DNA of 45,576 nt. It comes from a virus. Where the stretch lies: positions 1 to 45,576 of IMG/VR virus record IMGVR_UViG_3300025009_000173. One strand, given 5' to 3'. A program made the position numbers and the translations under genes. Shown piece after piece: positions 23,804-30,467 of this stretch (position 1 is its first letter; the number at the start of each line of letters is the position of its first letter). The notes below the pieces were generated by a model. The model did no database searches. It saw only the letters and a list, made by a program, of their open reading frames with translations, and had not been told where the DNA came from.

Positions 23804-24124
23804 ATGACCTCACACGACGTAGCGCGACAGGTGATGCAGGAGCGGGACGCGGAATGCGCGCGGATGATGGGGGAGCGCAGCCGGTTAGGCCGCCGAGTGG
23901 CCGTACTGCCGGGGTACACGGCCCATGCCCGCTTCGCGGCTGGGCTGCTCGGGGATGTAGCCGGGTACATCCCGCGGGAAGTGCCGACGCCGTATGCCAG
24001 CGGGCCGACACACACGGTCTGGACGCGGGCGGCCGATGGACTGCGCGTCATCATCGCGGAGACCCGGCATCGGCGGTATGAGGTGTTTGAGGTGGTCGGG
24101 GACATCTCAAGCCGGGATTGGTAA
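23804..24124 (+). CDS. First gene of plus-strand operon, unknown
   Basis: 106 residues from ATG 23804. An earlier ATG at 23780 lies in the promoter's -10 region, and GGAGG is 8 bases before 23804. The N-terminal part is helical (SHDVARQVMQERDAECARMMGERSRLGRRV). The rest is beta-rich, with a YIPREVPTPYASGPTHTVWTRAADGLRVIIAETRHRRYEVFEV string. No cysteine cluster or membrane span. Unrecognised; see the finding on the plus operon. Confidence 0.65.
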   Translation: MTSHDVARQVMQERDAECARMMGERSRLGRRVAVLPGYTAHARFAAGLLGDVAGYIPREVPTPYASGPTHTVWTRAADGLRVIIAETRHRRYEVFEVVGDISSRDW

Positions 24125-24147
24125 CGGCATCAGGAGTAGGAGACACC

Positions 24148-24396
24148 ATGAAACATAAGTGGATCAGGACGTACGCGGTCGAAGGCGGATTACGCGAGAA
24201 TCCCGGCGTGTGGGGCATTAGTGGCGCGGCCATCGCCATGCGTCAACACTGCCAACACTGCGGGGTATCGCGCCGGAGGGTGTTCGGTGACGTGGACACC
24301 CCGTCACGTAATCACGGCTGGAAGTACGGTCGCATCGAGGATGCCGACTATCCCGATCACGGGGCGAGCAAGCCGGGGCCGTGCGCGGCCGTCTAG
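24148..24396 (+). CDS. Small CxxC protein, unknown
   Basis: 82 residues, SD AGGAG five bases ahead of ATG. N-terminal KHKWIRTYAVEGGLRENPGVWG is followed by QHCQHCGVSRRRVFGDVDTPSRNHGWKYG. The motif CQHCG with nearby histidines might bind zinc, but only one CxxC pair is obvious. It ends with a Gly/Pro tail (GPCAAV). It lies in the plus operon, 23 bases after the first gene. Unrecognised. Confidence 0.65.
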   Translation: MKHKWIRTYAVEGGLRENPGVWGISGAAIAMRQHCQHCGVSRRRVFGDVDTPSRNHGWKYGRIEDADYPDHGASKPGPCAAV

Positions 24397-24459
24397 CGAC
24401 AGGACACAGCCCCGCGGAGGGGCCATCGGTGGAGTTATCCGGATAACAGGAGCTTGGCC

Positions 24460-24681
24460 ATGAAAGCAGACTCGATCGACATGCTACTGCGCTGGATACG
24501 GACGCACAACGGCGATACAGAGGCCGTCGCGCTGTGGATGGCGCGGACCCTGCACGTTGGGTCACTGCCCGCGTGCCGTGCGATGCTTCGGGAGGCCGAG
24601 GCCGCCGTTCCCGACCACATGCACATCTGCGCCAATCTGGACCGTATCGAGGCCATCGCGGCCCGCGCCGAGGTCAAGTAG
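24460..24681 (+). CDS. Small helical protein, unknown
   Basis: 73 residues from ATG 24460 (AGGAG, 7 bases away), preceded by the TTATCCGGATAA palindrome at 24435-24446. Sequence is helical throughout: LLRWIRTHNGDTEAVALWMARTLHVG and REAEAAVPDHMHICANLDRIEAIA. Its stop TAG shares a base with the GTG of the next gene (TAGTG). Unrecognised small protein. Confidence 0.65.
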   Translation: MKADSIDMLLRWIRTHNGDTEAVALWMARTLHVGSLPACRAMLREAEAAVPDHMHICANLDRIEAIAARAEVK

Positions 24682-24776
24682 TGCGCTTCCTCGCCCTTTA
24701 CCTCGCCGTGTTCGTGGCCCTGCTCGCCTATTGGGCCGGGCTGCGCTGGACCATCCGCCGACTGTGGAAGGACTGA
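24681..24776 (+). CDS. 31-residue single-span membrane peptide
   Basis: GTG start overlapping the previous stop (TAGTG). RFLALYLAVFVALLAYWAGL (2-21) is a single hydrophobic helix, followed by RWTIRRLWKD, a basic cytoplasmic tail by the positive-inside rule. Stop is two bases ahead of the next ATG. Small membrane peptides in phage early operons often target host functions, but its role here is unknown. Confidence 0.55.
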   Translation: MRFLALYLAVFVALLAYWAGLRWTIRRLWKD

Positions 24777-24778
24777 CC

Positions 24779-25009
24779 ATGCCGGATACCGTGTTCGCCT
24801 TCACCGACTACGGCAAGCGGTACACCGTGCGCCCGTGGCGCCAGGAAGATCGCGGACGGCTCGGCTTTGAGCCGTGGCACATCGGCACCAAGTACCCGTA
24901 CGTCCTGACCGATCAGACCGGCGCCCTCATCAACAGCGTGAGCCTGGATGACCTCGAATGGTACCGGGCCACCAAGACGCCGGCCGTGGACCCCGACCCG
25001 CGCGACTGA
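24779..25009 (+). CDS. Small mixed alpha/beta protein, unknown
   Basis: 76 residues. Contains FAFTDYGKRYTVRPWRQEDRGRLGFEPW and YPYVLTDQTGALINSVSLDDLEWYR, a pattern of short strands with aromatic turns, and an acidic/proline C-terminus. No SD of note beyond the GACTGACC context, so translation is probably coupled to the peptide gene just upstream. Unrecognised. Confidence 0.6.
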   Translation: MPDTVFAFTDYGKRYTVRPWRQEDRGRLGFEPWHIGTKYPYVLTDQTGALINSVSLDDLEWYRATKTPAVDPDPRD

Positions 25010-25038
25010 CCACCCCGAGCCCCCGAGAGGAGCACACC

Positions 25039-25257
25039 ATGCCACTCAAGACCGAACAGAACACCCGCACGATCGAACGGAGCATCCGAGGCGCGTTCCG
25101 AGCATGGGCGCATCAGCGCGTCTTCAACACCGTATTTGAGCATGGGCAATGGTGGGTGATCCAGCCCGAGACAAAGCACGACGACGGCGGTACTTTCTCG
25201 GTCTGCGATGCCACGGGCGGCGATTCGGTCAACGGCTTCAGCTTCGAGAGAGTCTAG
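25039..25257 (+). CDS. Small protein, unknown
   Basis: 72 residues, SD GAGAGGAG six bases ahead of ATG 25039. N-terminal basic helix (RTIERSIRGAFRAWAHQRVFNTVFEHG) is followed by a beta stretch WWVIQPETKHDDGGTFSVCD and a Gly/Ser end. Unrecognised. Its neighbours are spaced by 2-29 bases, so the plus block is one transcription unit. Confidence 0.65.
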   Translation: MPLKTEQNTRTIERSIRGAFRAWAHQRVFNTVFEHGQWWVIQPETKHDDGGTFSVCDATGGDSVNGFSFERV

Positions 25258-25259
25258 CC

Positions 25260-25823
25260 ATGCCCCGCCCCCGCACGAACGCCGCCGAACGGGCTGAACT
25301 GCGCCGGATGCTGGCCGAGCTGGACTGCCAGCAGTTCGAGGCCGGCGGAATGGTCCGCCGAGCCCTCGAGCCTGGGGAACGCCGGGAAACCGGAGGCTAT
25401 GCCCAGGTCGACCACGGCATCCGGGCCAGCCACGGCAACTATGACGTGACCATCACCGGTGTCATACCCAACGCGCCCGTATGGGCCGACATCTGCCAGC
25501 ACGCCCGGAAGACCATCAGCGGGAAGGAACTGCGCCGCAAGGTCTGGGAAGGATTGAACGGCGGATTCGTGTCGGTCTGGTACCGGCACGCGCTCGCCGT
25601 CGCCAGACTGAGACTGGCCGGCAGCTACCGCGTGAGCCCGCCCATCCTCCCGCCCGATGCTGGACTAGGCGAGGCCGAGAAAGACCGCCAGGCGTATCTG
25701 CGCTGGGCCTTCGACGTGGACCGGGCCGCCCGCGACTGGACACGGCTGGAGGACGCACGACAGGCCATGTACCGGGAGTATGGGCAAGCAGCCCCGCCAG
25801 CCTACGAATCGAGGGTCCAATGA
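25260..25823 (+). CDS. 187-residue plus-operon protein, unknown
   Basis: Starts at ATG 25260, two bases after the previous stop. N-terminal helices (AERAELRRMLAELDCQQFEAGGMVRRALEPGERR) are followed by a beta region (YDVTITGVIPNAPVWADICQHARKTISG). A charged helical C-terminus has EKDRQAYLRWAFDVDRAARDWTRLEDARQAMYREYGQ. One cysteine in each half. The largest protein of the plus block. I do not recognise a family. Confidence 0.65.
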   Translation: MPRPRTNAAERAELRRMLAELDCQQFEAGGMVRRALEPGERRETGGYAQVDHGIRASHGNYDVTITGVIPNAPVWADICQHARKTISGKELRRKVWEGLNGGFVSVWYRHALAVARLRLAGSYRVSPPILPPDAGLGEAEKDRQAYLRWAFDVDRAARDWTRLEDARQAMYREYGQAAPPAYESRVQ

Positions 25824-25999
25824 AACGCACGAAACCCCAGCCCGACGCGAGCCCGGACGAGGCACGGGCCATCCTTCAGGAGCTCGCCAGGGTCACGGCC
25901 GAGCAGCCGACCTTTACCTTGCCGAACCCCCGGGACCGGGCCATCTGGGAGGCCGAGCAACGGCGCCGGCCGGAGAATCAGCGCACGCTCTGGGCCTGA
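25820..25999 (+). CDS. Small protein ending the plus operon
   Basis: 59 residues; ATGA overlap with the previous stop. Proline/charge-rich, helical middle (DEARAILQELARVTAEQP), then NPRDRAIWEAEQRRRPENQ. No motif recognised. It closes the plus-strand operon; the convergent early operon ends at 26116. Confidence 0.6.
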   Translation: MKRTKPQPDASPDEARAILQELARVTAEQPTFTLPNPRDRAIWEAEQRRRPENQRTLWA

Positions 26000-26064
26000 C
26001 AATCGGTCGGGCTGCTCTCGTTCGGGGCGGGACACCCGGCCATCCCGGCCAGGCGTGACCGGCT

Positions 26065-26079
26065 GGGCTGTGTCAGCCC
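26065..26079. terminator. Hairpin between convergent operons
   Basis: GGGCTG-TGT-CAGCCC forms a 6-bp stem between the ends of the plus operon (25999) and the early minus operon (26116). It works on either strand but lacks a U-tract, so termination would need Rho or a factor. Confidence 0.4.
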
Positions 26080-26115
26080 TCACCGCCCACTTGTTCGGCC
26101 TATCCGGATAAGGGA

Positions 26116-26496
26116 TTATCGTTCGGGCTCTCGTTCGGCCTGTTGATGGGCGCGAGCCTCCCGGTAGACCACGGCCGCGTACCAGCCATGCTTCAGGTAC
26201 AGCGCCAGCCCGAACAGGGCATCGGCATCGTCCCGGCAGGCACCGAGCGTGCGGTTATGAGCGATGCAGAGCAGCCCGCGCACTTGGCCGGTCTTGTGGT
26301 CGTGGTCTACCGCGAGCCGGCGCTGACCGGGGCCAGGCTTCCACCCGCACACGGCACACCCGCCCAACTGCCGCTCAATCTGGACGTGGTAGCCGCCCAT
26401 CGCCAGCAGCCCGTCCCGCCTGGCCCGCTTATGGCGCGTGGCCGCCTTGACCTTGCGCGGCGTGGTCCTCGTTCGGGCTCTCGTTCGGGCCTTCAT
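26116..26496 (-). CDS. Recombination endonuclease VII-like HNH nuclease
   Basis: 126 residues, ATGA overlap with the upstream peptide. After a basic N-terminus come CAVCGWKP (48-55), DHDHKTGQVRGLLC (about 67-80) and HNRTLG. This is the T4 endonuclease VII (recombination endonuclease VII) core: CxxC, DHDH, GxxRGLLC and HNxxLG. Such enzymes cut Holliday junctions or act as free-standing homing nucleases. The 20-mer TCGTTCGGGCTCTCGTTCGG is present at both ends of this gene, which hints at mobile behaviour. It is the last gene of the early operon. Confidence 0.85.
   Translation of the reverse strand: MKARTRARTRTTPRKVKAATRHKRARRDGLLAMGGYHVQIERQLGGCAVCGWKPGPGQRRLAVDHDHKTGQVRGLLCIAHNRTLGACRDDADALFGLALYLKHGWYAAVVYREARAHQQAEREPER
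26119..26488. repeat. 20-nt direct repeat at both ends of the endonuclease gene
   Basis: TCGTTCGGGCTCTCGTTCGG is found at 26119-26138 (codes the C-terminal residues) and at 26469-26488 (codes the N-terminal RTRARTR stretch), both in the same orientation. A degenerate third copy with a 3-base insertion lies at 26003-26025. Confidence 0.6.
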
Positions 26497-26588
26497 CGCT
26501 CAATCCGCCCCGTCAGTCGCACCGCCAGCAGCAGCACGGCCAGGACCGCCAGCACCCACCACTCCGGCGCCCCGGGCGGGGCGATCAT
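26493..26588 (-). CDS. 31-residue membrane peptide
   Basis: ATGA overlaps on both sides: its ATG (26588) overlaps the upstream stop and its stop overlaps the endonuclease ATG. Sequence has a short neutral N-terminus (MIAPPGAPEWW), a single hydrophobic span (VLAVLAVLLLAVRL) and TGRIER. Likely a single-span inner membrane peptide. Too short for standard gene finders. Function unknown. Confidence 0.55.
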   Translation of the reverse strand: MIAPPGAPEWWVLAVLAVLLLAVRLTGRIER

Positions 26589-26947
26589 CGTCCGGGCTCC
26601 GGCGTCGGCTCGTGCGCGTAGCAGCCGTAGCCGAGGGTGGCACACTCCACCATCCGTCGCCAGGCGTCCTCCTCAGATAATCCAGGGCGAGACAGCGTGA
26701 ACGCCGTCAGGCACAGCGTGAACGCCGTCAGGCGACAGTATCTGACCTTCTCCACTGTCTCAGCGTGCCGGCACGTGTCGCACGGCGGCCGCGGCGTCAC
26801 CACGGTCGGGCCGTAGCTGGTCCCGAGATCGGTCAGGACAGCGTCGGTCGGGGCGCCGCTCGCGTCGATGGCCCCGCACTGGCAGACCAGAGCGTGCCGG
26901 TCGAAGTGGTGGTCGCACCTGTCGTGTTCGTGCGTGGTGTCAGGCAT
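26585..26947 (-). CDS. Zinc-binding small protein with duplicated segment
   Basis: 120 residues from ATG 26947 (8-nt overlap with the upstream gene). HEHDRCDHHFDRHALVCQCG (4-23) forms a His/Cys-rich metal site. CDTCRHAETVEKVRYC is a second. LTAFTLC-LTAFTLS is a seven-residue tandem duplication encoded by a perfect 21-bp repeat. The C-terminal WRRMVECATLGYGCYAHEP has two more Cys. Layout resembles phage zinc-ribbon proteins of unknown function. Confidence 0.65.
   Translation of the reverse strand: MPDTTHEHDRCDHHFDRHALVCQCGAIDASGAPTDAVLTDLGTSYGPTVVTPRPPCDTCRHAETVEKVRYCRLTAFTLCLTAFTLSRPGLSEEDAWRRMVECATLGYGCYAHEPTPEPGR
26692..26733 (-). repeat. Perfect 21-bp in-frame tandem duplication
   Basis: Two adjacent exact 21-bp copies (26692-26712 and 26713-26733), each built on CGTGAACGCCGTCAGGC, code LTAFTL[CS] twice in the gene at 26585-26947. 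Perfect identity suggests a recent replication-slippage event. Confidence 0.75.
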
Positions 26948-27557
26948 CCTCATCCTCATCCTCCTCCGTCTCTGGCTCGGGCCGCGCCTCGACCAGCGGT
27001 TTGCCGCAGTAAGGGCACCGCATCCAACTGTTCAGGATCGGGCCGTGTTCGTTCGTGAACTCGAAGGGATCGCCCCCGCACGCCGGGGTCCACACCCCGT
27101 CCGGGTCCAGCGTCCACGCGCACGTCTGCGGCCCAGGCGGGGTTGGGTCGAGGGCGGCCATCTTGAGTAGCACGCCCCGATAGGCCGCCGACTCCATACC
27201 CATCGGAAGGCTACGAATGACCGAAACGAGGTCGTCCCTCAGCCCCTCCCACTTCACCCGCCCCTGCTCGGCCTCGGCCTGGGCGTCCGCGAGGGACTGG
27301 CGCAGGGTGGCAAGTTCCTCACGGGCCTGATTGCCGAGTTGGATCGTGCCGTTCAGCTCATCGCGCAACTCGCCGTTCTCGGCGTCAAGGATGGCGCAGC
27401 GGGGGCACGGCGTGGGCGTGACGATCAGGTTCGCCGATAGCCCCATCTTTTCGGGGACTCGCGCCGGGCCGAACGTCACGCGGCCGACCTGTAGGCCGCA
27501 GTCCTTCGCCTGGTGGTCGTGTGCGCCACAGGTGACGCAGTAGGTATTCACGCTCAT
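26940..27557 (-). CDS. Zinc-ribbon/coiled-coil protein
   Basis: 205 residues from ATG 27557 (ATGA). CVTCGAHDHQAKDC (7-20) and CPRC (about 51-54) are followed by a coiled-coil region (ENGELRDELNGTIQLGNQAREELATLRQSLADAQAEAEQ). C-terminal CAWTLDPDGVWTPACGGDPFEF and CPYCGKPLVE make the 'CxW…CG…F…CPxCGk.l' pattern seen in many phages. The tail is acidic (EDEDEDA). Probably a DNA- or protein-binding zinc protein, unknown role. Confidence 0.7.
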   Translation of the reverse strand: MSVNTYCVTCGAHDHQAKDCGLQVGRVTFGPARVPEKMGLSANLIVTPTPCPRCAILDAENGELRDELNGTIQLGNQAREELATLRQSLADAQAEAEQGRVKWEGLRDDLVSVIRSLPMGMESAAYRGVLLKMAALDPTPPGPQTCAWTLDPDGVWTPACGGDPFEFTNEHGPILNSWMRCPYCGKPLVEARPEPETEEDEDEDA

Positions 27558-27838
27558 CCCTTCCTCCCCTCGGCCCGCCACCGGGCCGATACGGCGTTTT
27601 CCGGAGACACCGGTAGCCCAGCCAGCTTTTCACAACGCGAACAACGCCGCTCAATGAACAGGTCCAGTCCCCAGCCGTGGGCTGGGACCAAACCACAGAA
27701 CGCCGCTGTCTCACGAATGTCTGCGACCTTCCCATTAGCCGGGGCTTCTACCGCATGCAATCGCCAGCCCCTTTGGCCGGCGTCAAAACCCGTAGCTGGC
27801 GACCGCGGGTTCGGCTGCGTTGTCAGCCAGTGGATCAC
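27554..27838 (-). CDS. Small conserved phage protein (CSRCxxL pattern)
   Basis: 94 residues from a GTG at 27838 that overlaps the upstream stop (GTGA). A longer reading to 27871 is possible but would intrude into the neighbour. Motif GFDAGQRGWRLHAVEAPANG, then HGWGLDLFIERRCSRCEKLAGL is one I recognise as a recurring unnamed phage family with a single CxxC. Probably a zinc-binding accessory protein. Confidence 0.65.
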   Translation of the reverse strand: MIHWLTTQPNPRSPATGFDAGQRGWRLHAVEAPANGKVADIRETAAFCGLVPAHGWGLDLFIERRCSRCEKLAGLPVSPENAVSARWRAEGRKG

Positions 27839-28296
27839 CGCGGCCTCCGGAAGGAATAGCCGGCCCGCCACCGGGCCACGGCTCCATCAGCGCCGCGAAG
27901 CTCACCGTTCACCTTGATGCGTTGCGCGTCACTCCACCCGAACCGCACCGCCGCCTCGGCCTCCCGGTCCCGCTCACGCTTCTCGGCCTCCCGCTCCTGT
28001 TTCAGCCGTTCCACCTCGGCCTCACGTTCGCGCAGGGCTTCACCGGCCTTGTGCAACTCCACCGTCTGGAGCATGGGGATCTGCTGCTCGTCCCGCTCGC
28101 GCAGGGCAGCGGCGAGAGTGTCACGTTCGGTCAGCAGGGCGCGGAGCCAGCGTTCGGCGTCGTGCGATCTCCCGATGGCACAGCGCGGCAGCATGTCTGG
28201 ATACCGCGCTTTTCGATACACACACGCACACCTCCCGCCGGCGTGATTGTCCAGCGCCTCCCGCACGGTTTCCGCGACGGCCTTCTCGTCAGGCAT
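27835..28296 (-). CDS. Coiled-coil small protein
   Basis: 153 residues from ATG 28296, overlapping the previous gene's stop by 8 bases. The N-terminus (DEKAVAETVREALDNHAGGRCACVYR) has CAC and is followed by MLPRCAIG. A long coiled coil runs from about 50 to 115 (LLTERDTLAAALRERDEQQ, then REREAEVERLKQEREAEKRERDREAEAA). Basic C-terminus (RWRAGYSFRRPR). Unrecognised; oligomeric accessory protein by composition. Confidence 0.65.
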   Translation of the reverse strand: MPDEKAVAETVREALDNHAGGRCACVYRKARYPDMLPRCAIGRSHDAERWLRALLTERDTLAAALRERDEQQIPMLQTVELHKAGEALREREAEVERLKQEREAEKRERDREAEAAVRFGWSDAQRIKVNGELRGADGAVARWRAGYSFRRPR

Positions 28297-28846
28297 GGTC
28301 CCCTCCCTCGGCCTCTGATTGGCTGGCGAGCGCGAACTTGCCGGGTTGCCACGACAGCACGACGCCTTTGACAGCCGCGTTGAAGGCGTCGATGGCTTCG
28401 GCCACCACGTCAGGCAGATCGCCGTCTTCTGGCAGTTCGTCAGAGAAGTGGTCGGCATCGAGCAACCGACACGTTACGGGGTCGCACAGCACCAACCGCA
28501 GGGCCGCGTGCGCGATTGCTTCATCGTCCGCCCACTCAAACACCTCGTCGGGGCTGGCGAAGAAGCGGTCGCTGGCTTCGTCGTAGACCATCTGCGTGCC
28601 GTCCCACGGACGCCGCTCGCGTTGGGCGAACTTGGCTTCTGCGATGCTGTGCAGGCAGGCCGCGCACACGACATATCCCGCCTTGGGTATGACCTCCGCA
28701 CAGTCACGGCAGCGGACGTGTGTAGCCCCGTCCCACCGAGCCATCCGTTCGTCCGCGCCGTAGTAGCGCCCATCCCGCGACACCCACCCGTTCACCTGCA
28801 CGAACGTCGCCGCCCGAACATCGTCGGGGAGAATAACGTCATTCAT
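28289..28846 (-). CDS. Zinc-site protein, unknown
   Basis: 185 residues from ATG 28846. SD GAGG sits in a GAGGTGAGTG element, a close match to the repeated start cassette. NGWVSRDGRYYGADERMARWDGATHVRCRDCAEVI (about 19-53) and VCAACLHS (60-67) give two CxxC pairs. The second half is acidic with DLPDVVAEAIDAFNAAV. I recognise it as a widespread phage family without an assigned role. Confidence 0.65.
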   Translation of the reverse strand: MNDVILPDDVRAATFVQVNGWVSRDGRYYGADERMARWDGATHVRCRDCAEVIPKAGYVVCAACLHSIAEAKFAQRERRPWDGTQMVYDEASDRFFASPDEVFEWADDEAIAHAALRLVLCDPVTCRLLDADHFSDELPEDGDLPDVVAEAIDAFNAAVKGVVLSWQPGKFALASQSEAEGGDHA

Positions 28847-28854
28847 CACTCACC

Positions 28855-29148
28855 TCAGATCCACTTCGTCTTGTGCGAGCCGGGCTGAGCCTCGACCGGA
28901 GGCAACCCGGCCGCTCGCCGCCGTTGGCAAGTGCGACACAGCCCGCGTGCGCCGCTGTGACCTCGGAAGATACTCAGGGCGGCTCCGTCGCTGCGATTCC
29001 ATCCGTAGCGGCACATCGGCAGGTAGTCGCCGTCAGACATTTCGGCGTAAAGATGCGAGCGCCCTTGGTCCTCTCCGGGGTTGCGCCCGATGGCTTCGAC
29101 GTAGCCGACAACGGTAAGCGCGGCGGGGGAAAGGGGTGGGGTAATCAT
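28855..29148 (-). CDS. Small CxxC protein
   Basis: 97 residues, ATGA overlap with the previous gene (ATG 29148). Contains SHLYAEMSDGDYLPMCRYGWNRSDG and LCRTCQRRRAAG with CxxC and a basic tail. Its LPMCRYGWNRSDG…FRG…CRxCxRRR layout is a common phage pattern for small nucleic-acid-binding zinc proteins. Function unknown. Confidence 0.65.
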   Translation of the reverse strand: MITPPLSPAALTVVGYVEAIGRNPGEDQGRSHLYAEMSDGDYLPMCRYGWNRSDGAALSIFRGHSGARGLCRTCQRRRAAGLPPVEAQPGSHKTKWI

Positions 29149-29345
29149 TGGCACCCTCGCAGTTCTTCGAGCGACCGGATCATCGCAATCACGTCACCTG
29201 ACGCGACCGCCACGTCGGCTCGCTTCATGACCGCCTCGATCATCAGGTATCCGAACTTCCCGACCGGGCCGAGCGACTGATACTGCCTGAGCAGTTCGCG
29301 GCAACGGGCCTGTTCGCGGGGTAGTTCATCGCCAACGGTGTTCAT
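29145..29345 (-). CDS. Small helical protein
   Basis: 66 residues from ATG 29345, ATGA overlap with the secreted protein upstream. Helical throughout: ELPREQARCRELLRQYQSLGPVG, IEAVMKRADVAVASGDVIAMIRSLEEL. Pattern is common in phages (a short DUF-like helical protein) with no catalytic motif. Function unknown. Confidence 0.6.
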   Translation of the reverse strand: MNTVGDELPREQARCRELLRQYQSLGPVGKFGYLMIEAVMKRADVAVASGDVIAMIRSLEELRGCQ

Positions 29346-29578
29346 CGCTTGTCTCCCATCAGCGCGTCCATCATCTGCTCCGGGGTCAGCGTCAGCGACC
29401 GCTCGCCACAGACCAACTGGTATTGGGTGAACGTGTTGAGGTCGAAGACCAACGTAGTCCGCAGCGGTGAGTCGCGGAATTTTATGCTCCCCGTGACAGA
29501 CTGTTGCGCGTGAATGTTGTTGGTCATGGCCGCGACAGTGGAAATCACTACCGCCAAGGCCGCTTGTCGTCGATTCAT
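29342..29578 (-). CDS. Secreted small protein with signal peptide
   Basis: 78 residues. N-terminal MNRRQAALAVVISTVAAM with Arg/Arg-basic start, hydrophobic core and a likely signal cleavage near AHAQQ (25). The mature part (QQSVTGSIKFRDSPLRTTLVFDLNTF…) is beta-rich. Exported proteins in phage early operons may alter the cell envelope or exclude superinfection. Overlaps neighbours by ATGA. Confidence 0.65.
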   Translation of the reverse strand: MNRRQAALAVVISTVAAMTNNIHAQQSVTGSIKFRDSPLRTTLVFDLNTFTQYQLVCGERSLTLTPEQMMDALMGDKR

Positions 29579-29838
29579 TTCGCCTTCCCCTTCCTGGCCT
29601 TCGCCTCACGCCGTTCGCGCCGGCAGTCAGCGCAGTCGTGGTTGTAATCATGACCGGGCTTCGTGCGCCCCTTCCTGGCCTTCGGCGGCACCTCGGTAAT
29701 CAGCACGCGGACGATGCGGCACCTGCGGCCGTCGTGCGCCCGCCATGACCGCGCCATGTACCTTGCTTCCCTGCGGGTGTCTTCAATGGCCCAGTCGTCG
29801 CCCTTGATCTGCACCGCCCACGCCTTGATCGGCTTCAT
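29575..29838 (-). CDS. Small basic protein with CxxC
   Basis: 87 residues; start in a repeated start cassette (29835-29848). N-terminal KPIKAWAVQIKGDDWAIEDTRREARYMARSWRAHDGRRCRIVRV is typical of small phage proteins that carry the 'amvvk.dgw' pattern. The C-terminus HDYNHDCADCRRERREAKARK has CADC and a basic tail. Function unknown, possibly nucleic-acid binding. Confidence 0.65.
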   Translation of the reverse strand: MKPIKAWAVQIKGDDWAIEDTRREARYMARSWRAHDGRRCRIVRVLITEVPPKARKGRTKPGHDYNHDCADCRRERREAKARKGKAK

Positions 29839-30095
29839 CGCTCACCTCCGACGCGGCTCTCCATCTGCCACAGCCCGATCCAGTATTCGCGGCCGGTAGC
29901 CTCGTTCCTGACCTTGACGCCGGGACCGTGATCCGACAGGTCCACCACCGGTCCGGCGCACCAACTACCTCTACTGTGGTGCCACTCCACCCGCTTGCCG
30001 ATGGGGAACGCCGCATGCACGGCACGGACGAGAAGGCGATCGGCCTGATTGACTCTGGCCCGAGCCCTAGACACAGTCGTCGGCAACAGCTTCAT
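29835..30095 (-). CDS. Small basic beta protein
   Basis: 86 residues, starts in a repeated start cassette (30092-30105). Contains RVEWHHSRGSWCAGPVVDLSDHGPGVKVRNEATGREYWIG. This strand-turn pattern resembles small SH3/KOW-like barrels that bind nucleic acids or proteins. Preceded by a basic helix. Function unknown. Confidence 0.65.
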   Translation of the reverse strand: MKLLPTTVSRARARVNQADRLLVRAVHAAFPIGKRVEWHHSRGSWCAGPVVDLSDHGPGVKVRNEATGREYWIGLWQMESRVGGER

Positions 30096-30244
30096 CGCTC
30101 ACCTCGCCATCCGGCCACGAAGGCGGAGATCCAGTTGACGATTGATGCAATCGAGAACCCAACGATCGCCCATGCCCCTGTCGAGACAAGCGCCGCGATG
30201 AGGCAGAGCATTGCCATGATGGAGTAGTAATCGCCTCGTTTCAT
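30092..30244 (-). CDS. 50-residue double-span membrane protein
   Basis: KRGDYYSIMAMLCLIAALVSTGAW (span 1 at about 9-24) and AIVGFSIASIVNWISAFVAGW (span 2 at about 26-46), ending RGER. A short loop links the spans. Start and stop lie in the repeated cassettes at 30241 and 30092. It is too short for many gene finders. Role unknown. Confidence 0.6.
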   Translation of the reverse strand: MKRGDYYSIMAMLCLIAALVSTGAWAIVGFSIASIVNWISAFVAGWRGER

Positions 30245-30247
30245 CGC

Positions 30248-30454
30248 TCACCTCGCCTTTCGCACGCGAACCGGCGTCATCGTGATCGTCACCACCGCGC
30301 CGATCTTCGGTGTCCGATGACGCGGCAGCAACAGCGTGATCGGTTCGCCGTACTCGTACCAGTCGGGACAGCCCTTGCGCCGGATGTTCGTGATCGTCAC
30401 GCGCACATCGAGCGCGGTCGATCTCAATTCGACGACTTCACCTGTGTATGTCAT
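30248..30454 (-). CDS. Small OB/beta-barrel-like protein
   Basis: 68 residues, start in a repeated start cassette (30451-30464). Sequence TYTGEVVELRSTALDVRVTITNIRRKGCPDWYEYGEPITLLLP followed by RTPKIGAVVTITMTPVRVRKAR has an alternating strand pattern as in OB-like or 'phage small beta-barrel' proteins. Function unknown. Confidence 0.65.
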   Translation of the reverse strand: MTYTGEVVELRSTALDVRVTITNIRRKGCPDWYEYGEPITLLLPRHRTPKIGAVVTITMTPVRVRKAR

Positions 30455-30467
30455 CGCTCACCTCGCA

